From: Bugulina stolonifera
Taxonomy: Eukaryota > Bryozoa > Gymnolaemata > Cheilostomatida > Bugulidae
Reading direction: 5' to 3'
Length of the DNA stretch: 64,000 nucleotides
Assembly (NCBI GenBank): GCA_935421135.1
Contig: OW285188.1
Coordinates: 9,156,733 to 9,220,732, forward strand
How positions within the stretch are numbered: the first letter of the stretch is position 1; each line of letters begins with the position of its first letter. Shown one piece after another: positions 1-13,500 of the stretch. The translations under genes and the position numbers were made by a program. Under the pieces are notes generated by a model. The model saw nothing but the letters and a program-made list of their open reading frames with translations. It made no database searches and had not been told where the DNA came from.

Positions 1-129
1 TTAAATTCATCAAATATATAGTATATAGTATATATTACATTTCATGAGTTACCAAAACACAATATATGATTTGTAGCCACCTATTATCTGTGCACAACAA
101 CTTGACTACAGAAATAAAAACATTCAGTA

Positions 130-3100
130 TTATGTTTTAGAACTAGTGCTTGCAGTTTGTTGATTGTCTAAACGAGCAGTACTTGTGCTAGTCTCAGGTT
201 GAGGTGATGAATGTTTCCTCTTTCTATTTTGCTTGTGTTTGTGTTCTTGTTCGGTCTTCTTGTTCATCAAGCGAACTACATCTTTAGGATCAATTCCGGC
301 ATATTGTACTGCTGGATTAGATACATGGTCTGGATACATAGCTTCAAATACTGAATATAGACTTTGGAGTGTAGTATTTCGCAGGTCTTTAGGTCTCAGC
401 TACAAAAGACATATTATATAAAATGTGGAATGTAAAATATCTGTGTAAACTGTAGAGTGTGGGAATGTGTTGTATAATGTGTGTGTACATTGTAGAATTG
501 GTGTATCTACTGCATGTGTGTATGTGATAATGTGTGCGTCCTGTGGGATGAGTCTGTACGCTGTGGAATATACTAGCTTGGAGTGAACTGATTAATAGCA
601 TACACGTACACGCACATATTTTTAGGACCCCGATCATGAATTTAAAAGTTGTAATACGTGGCGAATAGTATGAAGCCACTTGCTCCATATTGAAACCGCA
701 CAGTAAAAACGCATAAATATTTTAATATCAACAATGGCATTATTAAATTGGCACATATACATGTATGTCAATACACAGATGTAGTTATACACAATTTAAA
801 AGAGCCATATTAATTATTCTACTATTATTTTACTATGCATTTGGGAGTTATCTCCCTTTCCTCATCGTATTTCATCTTCTGTACTTTTTCCATATCACTT
901 ATTATCGTTAGCAATTAGGTATTACCAATTTATTTCCGTACTATTACTACAAATGTTTATATTGAGGTGTGTACAACTTACCACCATGTTGTCACAAGCC
1001 ACGCCTACATCTGTTGCATTCATTAACCTCTCTGTGCATTCAGGTAGACGTGGGTATCGAGCACTGAAATGTGTCAGTAGAGTAAACTTGGCTCCAGCTT
1101 CCTTTGCTATATCCATAGCCTGATGCACTGTGCTGTGAGTTTTGAGTTCAGCATCTTTCTCAAATTGTTGACCAAATGTAGCTTCATGTATTAGCAGGTC
1201 CACATCTTTAGCTACAAGTTGATAGAATCCATATCATTCTGTATTATATCACCACTTATTTGTTTCCTTGAACTAATGTAACTAAAACTAGAATAGGATG
1301 TGAAGTTATCTGCACAATGCTGTCAAATTGGTAGGGGGAAGCAACTTCAAAGCAGTGCCTTTGTACACAGTATTAGATGAGATGCCGACTATTGTTACTA
1401 TCTAGTGCAACGATTGCAAACACTCCATAATTAACTAAATACTCTAATACATCATATCATAATCAAGATAATTCCCATCAAATTCAACACCTGAATATGT
1501 TGGATGTGACTGTGTTAACAGAAAGTCAACATAATTATATTATTGTGAATTAGAAGATTAGTAGAATGTTTATACTACCATATTCCATCTACCTAACACA
1601 AACAGTACTCATTCCTGTCACTATATCTATATCAGTAGCTACTTTCATTGATGTGAAGGCAAACAGCCCAAGTTCTACTAAACCCTTACCTGCATCAACG
1701 ACTTCTTTACATGGCATAGTATCCCCCGTGTACACCATTTTCCAATTTTTGTGTTCTAGCCGAATACCATAACAACTCAATGCATATGCATGTTGGACCT
1801 GTAACAATGATAGTAGTTACCAAGTGTAAGTACAGGATATTTAAATCAGTTGCAAAGAATGTGCTGCGTAATTATCCTGAAGCATTTCATTTACCAAAAT
1901 TTAAGCTCAATACTTACTGTAAACGTTGTAAGACTGGTGAGTCCTAAAGTCTTATGCAGTGCAGCACGTTCGGGAGGTGCCAGTGCGGCTGGAAATGTAA
2001 ACTGCTTGGCTATATTCTCAAAGTTTTTGGGACGTTCACTGCCCTCCTTCAGGTAACCACAAAACAGGGATCTGGAACAAGGAGATAAAAACTTGCATTT
2101 GGTTTATTTACAAATAAGCACGACACTCACTGGGAACAAATTATAACATTTCTATATATGGCCACAACTTTCTTAACAGCACTATATACTTCAAAGCCAT
2201 CATATATAAAAAGACGAAACGGTCCGCGGTCTGCGGTCTGCCGTCCTCCAATCAGATTCGGGGTCGAAAATCGGGACGACTCATATATGTTGCAATGCTG
2301 CCGGTCAGGATCTCGGCTCCGGGTGGTGCTAGGACCTCGGGACCGGGTCCCCTTGCATCGCTGCCGGGGTGGGTCCCTAGCCTTAGGACCTCGGCCCCGA
2401 CCCAAAGGTGGGGTGGGTACACAACCCACCCCACACGCCAAAGAAGTGTTGGATCTCGGGCTATGCCGACGGCGAAGACCCTCCCGGACCCATGATTCAT
2501 AATACAATGTTATAATGCTGTCGGCGAGAATCTCGGTTCTGGGTGGTGGTAGGACCTTGGAACCGGGTCCCCAGGAATCGCTGCCGGGGCGGGTCGGTAG
2601 CCTTAGGCCCTCAACCCTGACCAAGGGCGGGTGGGTACATGACCCACCCCACCCAACACATTGGTGTTAGAACTCGCGCTATTGACTTGGAGTTGTCTTC
2701 TTAATGCAAGGGGGCACAACTCCTCATGGAATCATTGTAACATGCCTGTGCCACCAGAGGTCATGTACATGTATGACCACAGTACATGACCACAAGCCAT
2801 CATTTGATCTGAGCGAAGCGAGCAAATTTTGCAGTGAAGCTTGCGTCGCAGACCAAGCACGACGTGCTTGTAGATCAAATATCATGTGATATAGGCTAAC
2901 AGTAGACTATGATAGCACTAATGCCTAGTAATCTTGTCAGCCACCAGATTGTTGGCCTTTTGGGATTCTGCATTCCAACTAATAGGAATAATTGGGTGAT
3001 AAAGTCAAAAGTTGAAAGTAAACATTCTGTTTTAAATTAATCAAAGGCGCACACAGTTGAGAGAGTATTTAAAGTACTACCACGTACCTGACACTAGTCA

Positions 3101-6100
3101 TATATCCTGGAAAATTCCTGTCTAAATGGAAATACCACACGCCTAATTTTCTGGGAAATATGAAGTAGAGTTTTGGCACTATTTTATCTTTGAAAGCCTC
3201 TCTCCTCGCACACATGAAGGCTAGTATTCCCTTCAAAGAGAAAACAATCCCAATGATACATGGCTAAATACACAGCAGTATCTGAAAATACAAAAAAACG
3301 TCCTAATCAGTTGTGGTAAGAAGTAAAAACCTGAGTTTTTAAAATATAATCATGAGTCGGGTGGTGTGGGTTGAGCCCGATATGGTGTCAAATGGGGAGA
3401 AAGGTATTAAAAATTATGCTAGTTTGAGCGATAATAAACAGATAAACAACATTGAAAGTACAACTACTGCAACATGAATCTTTCCGCTAAAACTTTGATT
3501 CTGAACTGATAATTTAAAAGTTTAAAAGGAAGTCAACTCCTCTTTCTGAAGTTCAAATACAAAAAAGACTTGAAACAATGGTTTAATTTCCCTTATTTCA
3601 GGTATCTATTAGAATAACATTAGAATATCTGTCTATCAAGTAGAGTGAGCCACTCAATGCTAATATCCATCGATAGCTTCAAATAATGAAACCAAAATTG
3701 TGAAAAGCAATAAAAATCCACTCAAGGCTAATATCCATCGATAGCTTCAAATAATGAAACCAAAATTGTGAAAAGCAATAAAAATCCAGATAGATCCACT
3801 TGCCTTGCAAAGAGTGTGGTTAATGGGAAACTCTCAACCGTTACAAATGTAATCCATGGTATTGGTCTTTCGTACTAAACCTTCCTGGTGGAAGTGGAAG
3901 ATATGCACAAGCTAAAAGCATACACAAGTACAGCAGAATATGACAATCTTACCCCATGATGATCCGCATGACCATGGGACACAAACACAGCCTTCAGATT
4001 TCGTAGAATTTCATCAGCTTTCTCATGGCCATACAACCTTCGCAACTGACCGATAACTGCATACCCACAATCCAATAAGATATATTTATCCTTTCTACAG
4101 AAAATATTTACGATAAAATATTGTGTAAAGGATCCAATATGAAATCTGTCAATCAATGAAGAAACTATTGCAATCTAACAGCAAGTGCATCAAATGAATC
4201 AAAGCATTATGAGCATACTTACTCTGTTTCCACAAGAATGCCCGATACATTTCTGTTCCTGGAGCTAGTAGAAGCCCCGGTTCCTAACATAGTGACCACA
4301 GGATACTCTCGGACTTGGTTTTCATCAGTCAAAGAGACTCTATCTTCAAGGGCTTGCTTAACTTGACCAATATTATTAAAACTTTCCCATACAGAGGATT
4401 CCGTACTTTTGTGCGTTTGCCTAGAGAAGCACAACACACCATTGTCATACATTCTATATAGAACCGCAGTATCGTATCCCACAGGTACTACAAAATTTTA
4501 CTGTTTTAAAATTTGTTCGATCAAAAAGATGTTTGAGTTGTCTTTTCTTGCACAACAATTTTCTCTCATGCTCTACTTAGCAGGATTGTGAAAACCAACT
4601 CCGGACACGAATTACAGTTTTGAAAAGCCATAATACTTACAAATATTTCCTAATAACATTTCTAAACTATTGGCCTAAACCTGCATAACTAAAGCAGGTA
4701 AATATTTCCGTCTCTATGGTATTAATGAGGTAATAACTTGCATATTGCTGAGTCCTCGTGAGCTGAGTGGTCTGAGGGTATAGCTTGAACCTGATTGGAC
4801 TTGTAGCATATTTGAAGGAATGTCTTTCTACAAACACAACCATAATATGAGAAACTATTCCTGACTTTCCAACTTGCAGATCACCATAACGGACTCTAGC
4901 ATATTCAAGCACGAGCCATTGTGTCCCACAGGAAAAAGTCTAAATCTCTGTTTTAAATACATGTATATCTTTGTAGTAAAGTAATTTCTATTATTTACAT
5001 TACTTACATCGCCATCCATTTGTTCATCAGATTCTTCAGTAGGTCTAGGATATGGTAAGGGAAATATATTTTCATCCAACTTATTCAGTGCAACCTAAAG
5101 TATGATTTCATTGGAGATGACTGCACACTCCATGCAATCTATACCGTGGGCATATATTACATCCTGTATTCTAATGACTTTAGTCCAACAGAAAACAACA
5201 TATGAGAAGAAAAATATACAAAAAATTATACGACCACAACAAATTACTTGGTTTACATCGCACAGAAAAGGTTTGCAAGCCTATTCAATCTTTATAACTG
5301 TAGTGTGAGAATAGCGAGAGTGTGGTGAAACATTTGGGATTCTTCATTCCTTCAGTTTTTGAACCAAATGTCTTCACAAAATAAAATGAAATATTAGGTA
5401 AATATTAGATATATTTAAGTATACCTGTTGGTCCCAAGAATATTTTAGAGAGACACAACTCCTAGATTCTGATATGACAAGGTGTGTGGTAGACTGGGGA
5501 AACTGTGACATCCATTCCTGGTACTTTTCATGACTGACAACCTCATCAGGTGTCAGATGAATTATGACATCTACAAACTAGAAAGAAGGTATATAAAGTA
5601 AAGTACAATGAGGCAACACACTTCGGTGATTTACACGGATGTCTACACAACTATAAGCAGGAAGCAGGACATACGATACTACTAGCTCATCGGACCCTGA
5701 AACTTTTACCAGGTACTCAGGTAGCAAATATATATGTTGGGTGTTCCCTTCTTAAGAAACACTTTCACCATTCATTCTGTGCAACCAGTTTAGGCATATC
5801 AGAGTTGATTTGGCTTCAACTTAATGTATAAAAAGTGAGTATAATCAAATTACATTGTAAAGTATTGATTATATTAACTAGTGGAGACATCCATCATGAA
5901 CTTTACAGTCTTTGACCTGTCTTACACCAAATTATAGGCTAAGCAACTTGAAATTGGTGGCACCATTAGCCATGAGTAGTCTGTTATAGAGAATATCTAT
6001 ACTACATTGCATTTAAGAAGTGGAATATAATGATCGTTACTCTACTCCACTCCAGCATTTTGAGAAAGTTCAACCATAATACATCCACAATAAGGTATAT

Positions 6101-9100
6101 AAGACAGAAGACGCACATCATAATTATCACATCATATCTTATCATATTGTATCAGAATACAGCGAGATGTACATATTATTATCACTTTTCTCTAAACCAG
6201 TAGTAATACTTACTTCCCCATTGTCAGCTCTACGAGCCAGTTTGTCTGTTTTAGACATCATATCTTGTAGGTGCTGAGTAGTCGGACATTCTATGACTAC
6301 AATAGACAATGCAATGCCCTGTAGCTTAGCATATTACTACATGTAGTTTAGCATATTACTACATTTAGTTTAGCATATTACTACATGTAGTTCAGCATAT
6401 TACTACATGTAGTTTAGCATATTACTACATGTAGTTTAGCATATTACTACATGTAGTTTAGTACATTACTACATGTAGTTCACAATATCTCAGGTAAGCC
6501 AAGCATCTCATGGTATGGTTTGTTAAAGAGATAGGACCGACAGTTACCTAAGACGACATCATTGTGGCCGGCTTTAAAGAGGACATCATCAGGTGAAATA
6601 GTTTTACCATTGACCTCTACTGTCTCATTTTCTTCTACAATTTTCTTCAACCAAGGACCTCTACGAAATACTATTATATGAGAAGTAGGCCTATTAGCAT
6701 AGAAACTATAAAGTAACATATATGCATATAGCACAGCTTTCCGCTTTCGGATACACATCACACAAGCATATAGGTTTTAAAAATGTCCGAGGTTTTAACA
6801 AATAACAAGGTAACAGAGAAGCAATATTTGACCAATGGCAATGTTGGTCATATATATTCTCCACCCACTTCAAACCCCGAGAACAGAAAGTTGTCACTTA
6901 GTAACTTCTGTGTTTAATGCAGCCAATAATTGTGATATCATCATTTAGAGTTATTGCTCCTACAGTTAGGCTAAGATTATTAATCATGACATAACACATT
7001 GTACAGATGAAATCACCAATAGCCTAAACAAATAGCTAACCTCGGAATATTTAAAGGTGACCAATGACCATTCATAGCCAAAGTGCAGTGCAGTATATGT
7101 GAAGTATGGGGTCTGCTGAAACAGCTATCAAACTGTGACAGAGACCACAATTTATTTTTCACAAATCTCTTTTTAACTTACGGTTTAACACATAGTTTCA
7201 CCAGGCTATCGGTGTTGACTTTTCTTTTTAGTGCCTTGAACTGTAATGGATAACATAACAGATCATTAATTTTAATAAGTAGACAAATATTAAATCAACT
7301 GTTTCAACTACCCAATAGGTAGAAATAAATTGTGCACTTGTAAGTTTAGTGAACTTGGATTGCTAGGTTTCAAATATGATTAATAGCATTTGCTGAAAAT
7401 TATTATCTCTATTTGGTTCGAAGTTTTATTGTCAATGGACTATGGGAACTTTCAGTGAAGAGAGAAGACAACTCTAAAAATAGATGCTTATTGAGGATGG
7501 AAATATCTAGTGAATAGGGCACCTACATGTATAAAAGCCACAAAAACGATCTTGTCACACTTGCGTGTAGGATACTACACCAACAATCAGTTTCAAAACA
7601 CTTACAGCCAGTTTATAAGCACAGGCAGCGGCCTCTTGGTCGTGGAATTTATGAGTTGGAAAGAAGAGAATAGATTGAACTGTGACGGACTGATCAATAT
7701 AGAGCTGTTCTGGGGGTTGTCTCTCTATAACACGTAGTACATCTGTAGAGAATGCACGAATATCTCCACCAACACTTACCAAACAGTCCTACAGTGACGT
7801 AAAGACGGTAACAGATAAGCACATGTAGATATAAACAGGCAATAACTTGGATGACAACAACGTGTAGGTCCTCCCTCATCTTTTTCAAAGACAACAAATA
7901 ATGATATACAGTAGTAATAGTTAAGCATTTCTATGACTCTATTCCTCATATTTCGATACTAATCAGAGTAAAAGTAATTTTCTTTTCTCCCTACTAGTAT
8001 TAGTACATATTAATATTGAAGCAAAAGGCATGTAGGCCTATCATCAAAATGCGTCTAAACTATCAACCCACGTCAACGCCTTCAGGAAATATAAAAAAAT
8101 TTGGTACATTTCTGTAGAGTAAAATAGGTGAACTGAATCGCCTGTTGATGGTTGCACCAATTCAGTAACTTAAATAAACCATAAGTATCAAAAGATACAC
8201 ATTGTATGTTCAGGGTAATTGAATAGAGCAGTCGCACATGCAAGAGACACATGATAAATACATATAATCCTACAGATCCATTCGAGACACAACTCACAAA
8301 TTTAGCAGTAAAACATAAATACGTACAACGCCTTCTGGTCCATGGAGCTTCAGCTTGATCTTCTGATGACCTGTAGCTGCCAGTAGTGCATTCATCTCAA
8401 GTGTTCCAGCTACATTCTGGTAGGATTTGTGAGTAATAAATAAATGCTCCAACTTGGACCACCTGCCACTAGATAATTATACACAACAACCTTGTCAGTG
8501 CTCTCAGAAGCACTGCACTCATATTCTAAACCAACATGATAGTGGTGGTGATTAATTTTTCCATCTTCTGGCAAATTTTTCATGCAATCCAGTTGTCCAA
8601 ACCTCACGACCTATAAGGCTAGGGGGCCATATTACACTACTTTCTGAGGTACTCTGTGTAAAGAGAGGTGAGAGGAAAATGCCTGAACATACATGTAGGT
8701 CTAGAGATCTGAAATTTGTGAACGGATGTAGTCTGCGTATCACCTTGCAGGTAACAGCTGAATATTCTCAAACATATACATGTACATGTAAGAACATATT
8801 TATACTAGCAAAAATGTGGATTGTGAGTAGGCATTCAATTGTCTCACATGACATAACCTTCTATAATACTAACAGTGTGAGTAACTACCCAACTCACCCA
8901 TTTTCAAATAAACATCTTGCTGCATCATCTCCACTATTGAAAAGATATCTAAAATAGACAGTGATGATAACTTCACCAAAAATGATAATATTTCAACCCT
9001 CTGCAGTATAAAATAGAAACCTTTTGTACAACAACTCAAATCTAGCAAATGGTTCATGATATTGTATCAATGACTTTATCAGTGTTCTACCACTAAAACT

Positions 9101-10146
9101 ACTTAAATACACTTCAACTCATATTTGGTTAGCCGATACAATAAGTAAAAATATGAAGCACTTTAACCTCTTCATTGTGCACATTGTACATTAGTTATTC
9201 TCAGGGCTGTAACAACTATTCTTGGCTGAGGGGGCAAAATGCCCAAGCCGGAGTATCGGGCTGCCCAGACCGATACTAAAAATATCTTAAAATGGTCTGT
9301 ATCAAATTCCAGTCAAATAGATAGAATCACAGGCTGCTAATACTGTCTTTCAGACTATAATGTTGACCATAAATTTGTGATCAATGTGTACGAAGTTCAA
9401 TTTTGAAAATCAACACCAACAAACAAGTTTTTTGGACAGATTTCTGGGGTGGCAAATGCCCACCTTGCCCCCCTGGTTGTTACAGCCTTGGTTATTTTAC
9501 ATATGCGTGATGCATGTAAACTATGAACATGATCTGATGGTAAGTAAATAAACCATAAATCATTAAATGTGAAGGACAATATCAATTTGTTAAGTAAAGC
9601 ACTTACGCGGTGTGGCCTACATGGAGAATAACAGATTTACCCGAGGTATAGAATCCAGATGAAACAACTGTAAACTGCACTTGTTCACACTCCAATGACA
9701 CACCATACTTTTCCTTCACTCTGCAAAACATTGTAATTAGCAATAAGGAAAATTATTAAGGCAATATTGTGTAGCCTGCATGTTGGGTGTTGGCTTACAT
9801 CTGCAAATCAAGGACTAGGCCAAGGCAATGATTGTTCATATTATTGATCACTGAGTTGAAAAGTGAGGAGTATTCGCAATTTGACAGGTGCAAAATGGAT
9901 CACGGTTATAGGGTTACGTACTTACTGTTGAGATTTTCTAGGTGGGCATTTAGATCGATTGGCTGAGAAGTGGCGCACTAGCTTCTCAGCACCTTCTCGA
10001 TAGACTTGGTTATAAGAATTGTTAGAGGCCATATTTGCAAATGCCCCAAATGGGTAAAAACTTGTATTTATTCTACACCAACTAAAGACTGCACGGTATT
10101 TGCTCAAATTATTTGCAATACATGGAAATCTTATGGAGGCTGCCAT
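130..10146 (-). CDS. ELAC2: tRNase Z long form, ELAC2-like, copy A (18 exons, 845 aa)
   Basis: Zinc-dependent endonuclease of the tRNase Z (RNase Z) family, which removes 3' trailers from nuclear and mitochondrial pre-tRNAs. Exons 1 to 18 on the minus strand: 9926-10146, 9607-9720, 8898-8948, 8327-8468, 7606-7788, 7182-7240, 6548-6660, 6214-6296, 5425-5577, 5008-5094, 4742-4827, 4223-4420, 3953-4094, 3088-3230, 1918-2071, 1690-1798, 982-1211, 130-399. Total 2538 nt, in frame throughout. The start MAASIRFPC matches copies B and C, so I prefer ATG 10146 to the upstream in-frame TTG. Exons 2-5 hold the degenerate N-terminal lactamase-like half (YLFNSGDD). The catalytic half has GTGAS (exon 12), SHGHADHHG (~residue 540), HAY and GDTMPC (exon 16), and HEATF and HFSARY (~727). 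The C-terminal tail is Lys/Arg rich (KHKQNRKRKH), a possible nuclear signal. Intron 11 starts with GC. Divergent from copy B. Confidence 0.9.
2286..2665. repeat. GC-rich block, two ~222-bp copies
   Basis: Two diverged tandem copies start near 2288 and 2510, with shared strings ATCGCTGCCGGGG, TAGCCTTAGG and ACCCACCCCAC, and lie in intron 14 of copy A. The block is strongly GC-rich in an AT-rich region. Long open frames on both strands across it follow from its composition and show no family signature. Confidence 0.75.
3651..3786. repeat. 68-bp tandem duplication
   Basis: Two nearly identical 68-bp copies, at 3651-3718 and 3719-3786, in intron 13 of copy A. They differ at only a few bases, so the duplication is recent. 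Confidence 0.85.
6326..6482. repeat. 22-bp minisatellite
   Basis: About seven copies of a 22-bp unit, TAGCATATTACTACATGTAGTT with small variants, lie just downstream of exon 7 in intron 7 of copy A. Each unit contains the perfect palindrome CTACATGTAG. Confidence 0.85.
9202..9490. mobile_element. Non-autonomous hAT-type MITE (289 bp)
   Basis: The ends are CAGGGCTGTAACAAC on the left and, read inward, CAAGGCTGTAACAAC on the right; inverted similarity continues into a G-rich stretch. The flanks are GTTATTCT (9194-9201) and GTTATTTT (9491-9498), an 8-bp target duplication with one mismatch. The CAGGG-type terminus and 8-bp duplication are typical of hAT. It lies in intron 2 of copy A. Confidence 0.75.
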
Positions 10147-10514
10147 ACTATTTCCGCTCAAAACATCCGCCAGCCCCGGCGGTTTTACTAATGCGACTAT
10201 ACTGTTTATAGTCCGGCATTATAAAGGGCAGTGTCTATCTTTAGAATAGTAAGTAATGGAAATTCCCAAAAAAAGAGAAGATTTAGTTTGGCAATCTGGG
10301 CTTTACAATCTCGTTCCCAACTGTGTTAGCCTCGTCCTTCATGGCACGAACATTTACTATATTGAACTATTGAGTAAATTATGTTGGGGCGACCATATAG
10401 TTCGCGCTTTGTGACCAATCTTGCATAGAAACGGAGTAGCTGTAAATCTTGTGCGTTTTACAAGCCAAGCATGTTTCCTCCACCTACAAGCATGGTCTAT
10501 AAAAACCTCTGACA
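10147..10514. promoter_or_regulatory. Shared divergent promoter region of copies A and B
   Basis: The 368 bp between the two start codons hold no other gene. On the plus strand there is a CCAAT at 10415-10419 and a TATAAAAA string at about 10499, just before the ATG of B. On the minus strand a TTTATAAT string lies at about 10220, 75 bp upstream of the ATG of A. A short GC-rich patch (CCCCGGCGG) is at about 10173. Any bidirectional activity is inferred from layout only. Confidence 0.5.
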
Positions 10515-13500
10515 ATGGCTGCCCCAATCAGGTCTCCATGCAAGAGAATTTCAAACAGCCTTTTCAGCTCAATTTTTTCACGTGACAACACATATTGTAT
10601 ACATAGACTCCAACCAGTTAATAAACTTCTTTTCAACTCCTTTTCAAATGAAACAATTGACTCATCAAGTCATCTAAATGGCCGTGTAGAACTGTTAGAT
10701 CATTTTAGACGACTTAGGAGTGGAGAGGGTATCCCCATCAGGAAAGATAAAAAGTAAGGATATTACCAGCACCAGCAAGAGGTTTAGTTGCCAAAGTAGT
10801 AGTAGTATGACTACATTTAGTGTAGTCATACTACCACTATATGTTTTAAATATATTTATATTTAAATATTGAAAATGAATAAATATTAATAATTTAATTA
10901 ATACACATACTGATACTACATGTTGATATTCTAATTCTTATAGAATTAGAATAGGAATATCAATATGAATATGTAGTATCAGTATGTTTATTTATTAAAT
11001 TATTATAATTATTATTTATTCATTATAATTATTATATATTTAATATTAGTATTGTAGTTATTTGTGAAAGTAATAATATAATTTAAATCAATTTTCTGGC
11101 AGTCACCTGTAAATAATTTGCACATCTGAATATATAGGCCTATATACAACGTCAAAGAATTGACATCACATTTATCATGGCACAGAAGTTATGTTCTTTT
11201 TCTCATACAGATGGAAGCAGAAAGATAAAATATTGCAGGCAGCTGTAAATTTCCGAGTTGTTTCAACTGGGAATTATGCCTCTGGCAAATCTGTCATTCT
11301 ACATATTGATGATGTTGCGTAAGTCAGTTCTACAAAACTATCATGTTGAATTTCTAAATATATAAATCGATGTATATTGTAATTAAAAATTCCCATAGTT
11401 CCAGGCTGCTGCTCTTTGTATGAATTTTGTGCATTAGAACATAACAGAACTTCAAACTATTGGGAGTTTTATCTCTTGGAATAGGATATAAGACAGTAGC
11501 ACATCCATTGCTTCTTACATATAGAGGGAAAGCGAAAGCCTGTACGCCCAAAAAATAGTGATAATGTTTGTTTCAGGTACTTGTTCAATGCTGGAGATGA
11601 TATAACAAGACTTTTGCAAGAAAATGGGCAAGTATAAAAAATAGTATCAAATAATAAGGCATTACAATGACTTGCGCCTATCAAAAGTTTGGTTTCCATT
11701 TAGCTAGTTTTTGACCACCGGCTGACCTGTAGAATAAGGCCTGCAGTGTGGGAATCAAAGACACTGGAAGACCGTAAAAGCCTGTAGCTGACCACTGGCA
11801 AGTTCAAAATTTTCAACTCGCCGGCGGCTAATTATTGACCGCAGGCTGTGCCTGGAGAATGAATATCATGTCCTGCAGTTACCTTCCAGTTGTAAAGTAG
11901 CCCTAAATGAATAATAATAGCACTTTATTACTTTGTTTATTGCATGTGTTGAGTTAAAACATCTCTCTCGAGGTGCCTTCCAGGTCCCCTTCAGGTCTCC
12001 TGCAGGCACTCTGCTGTAGCTGTGCAGGCTACCTGAAGGCTAAAGCCTGTGAAGTGAAAACCAGGATGCCCCAGGCCACCTGGAGGTAGGACCTGCTGAG
12101 TGGAAACCAACCTTTATGGAACACGGCATTCACCTGTTTTCACAGCAGTAACAGGTTCTTTGCATAAAGAAGATAAATATGTTAGGCATACTGATCATGC
12201 ACTAACTGTCAAACCAATCCACTTTCACTCTACAAATGATGATAATATATGGTAATATAACTCTATAGGGGGAAATGGTCAAACTTAGAGCATGTGTTCA
12301 TCACTCATAAGTCCTACCAGAATGTGGCTGGAACGCTGGATGTGAATGCATCAATGATGGCATTGTTAAATCCGAAGTTAGTATTGAACATACATGGACC
12401 ATCTGGTGTGGTGAGTATTACTTCTACATTCTCAATGGCCTTGGCAAGGGTCTGTTTAACTGAACATAATCTGTGACAGTTGGTGTTGATCTCGCTCAAT
12501 GATAACCACGCAACAGGTTTATAGCAATTTGGAATTGTCTTATCTTCTATTTGGGCTAACAGTTTAATAGATAAGGAAATAATTGTTCAGTTTCTATTTA
12601 ATCTTTCAACATTGCCTTGACAGTTCCAAGTTTGGTCTGGTCTTTTAAAAGAGGAAAAACCACTCCTAATAGGTGACATGCTCTTGTTTAGCTTTTTGAG
12701 CAAGTGATACACTTAACATCTTTCAGGCTTTCACTCCATCTACAATTAACTCTCAGCTTATATAATGACTCTATTTAACAATCCTATTTAACAAAGTGTA
12801 GATACCAGTACACTGTACTATCGGTTTCTCTAAATAATGTTATATACATGTAGATGATAAACATATCAACCCAAAGTGAACCAGTATGGAATTATAATAA
12901 TGCACTTTGTGAAGTGATGACTTCAAGATGACCATTCTTCATCGATCATTTTACAGGATTGTCTAGTTTCTGTGGAGAAGTATAAACGCACCTTCGCTAT
13001 GGACTTTGATTCTATTATTAACCGGCATCCACCTGGCCAGATCTATACTGATCATGCACTAACTGTCAAACCAATCCACTTTCACTCTACAAAATACAGT
13101 GAAAAGGAGACCAGTGCTTGTGCCTATAAATTAGAGGTATGTCAACTTCATAATTATGGAGTTCATATTCAATCTACATCTTCTTTCCTCTCTTCAACTG
13201 AACAATATTTTGTTTGCATATGCATTGCCTGGCATTTTTGGAAGAATTGTGGAATCATTCTAGCATCTTACTACTCCTGTGTTAATGTGTAACTCATGTA
13301 TAGTTTTTTTCGCTGCTATACTCAAACATGTACAGACATGTCAAACGTGCTTGGTCCATTGCCAGTATGACTAGAAAATAATATGTTATTAATGAATTTG
13401 TGACTGTTCAAAAAAGGTATTTCAACTCTGAACAGTTCAACACCGAACAGTTCAACACCGGACAGTTCCACACCGGACAGTTCGAAACCCCAACCCCCAG

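Larger units (their letters stand above)
400..9925 (-). other. Intronic content of copy A
   Basis: The 17 introns mostly hold unremarkable AT-rich DNA. Exceptions listed separately are the GC-rich duplicated block (2286-2665), the 68-bp duplication (3651-3786), the 22-bp minisatellite (6326-6482) and the hAT-type MITE (9202-9490). A short inverted repeat with arms ATTTGATCT/AGATCAAAT lies at 2793-2881. I see no nested gene. Confidence 0.6.

Noticed and set aside
2127..2624. 165-codon GC-rich ORF on the minus strand and its partners on the plus strand
   Set aside because: Long frames on both strands are expected in GC-rich tandem repeats; no family motif and it lies in an intron of copy A.
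9926..10161. Upstream non-ATG start (TTG at 10161) for copy A
   Set aside because: The ATG at 10146 gives MAASIRFPC, which aligns with the starts of copies B and C.
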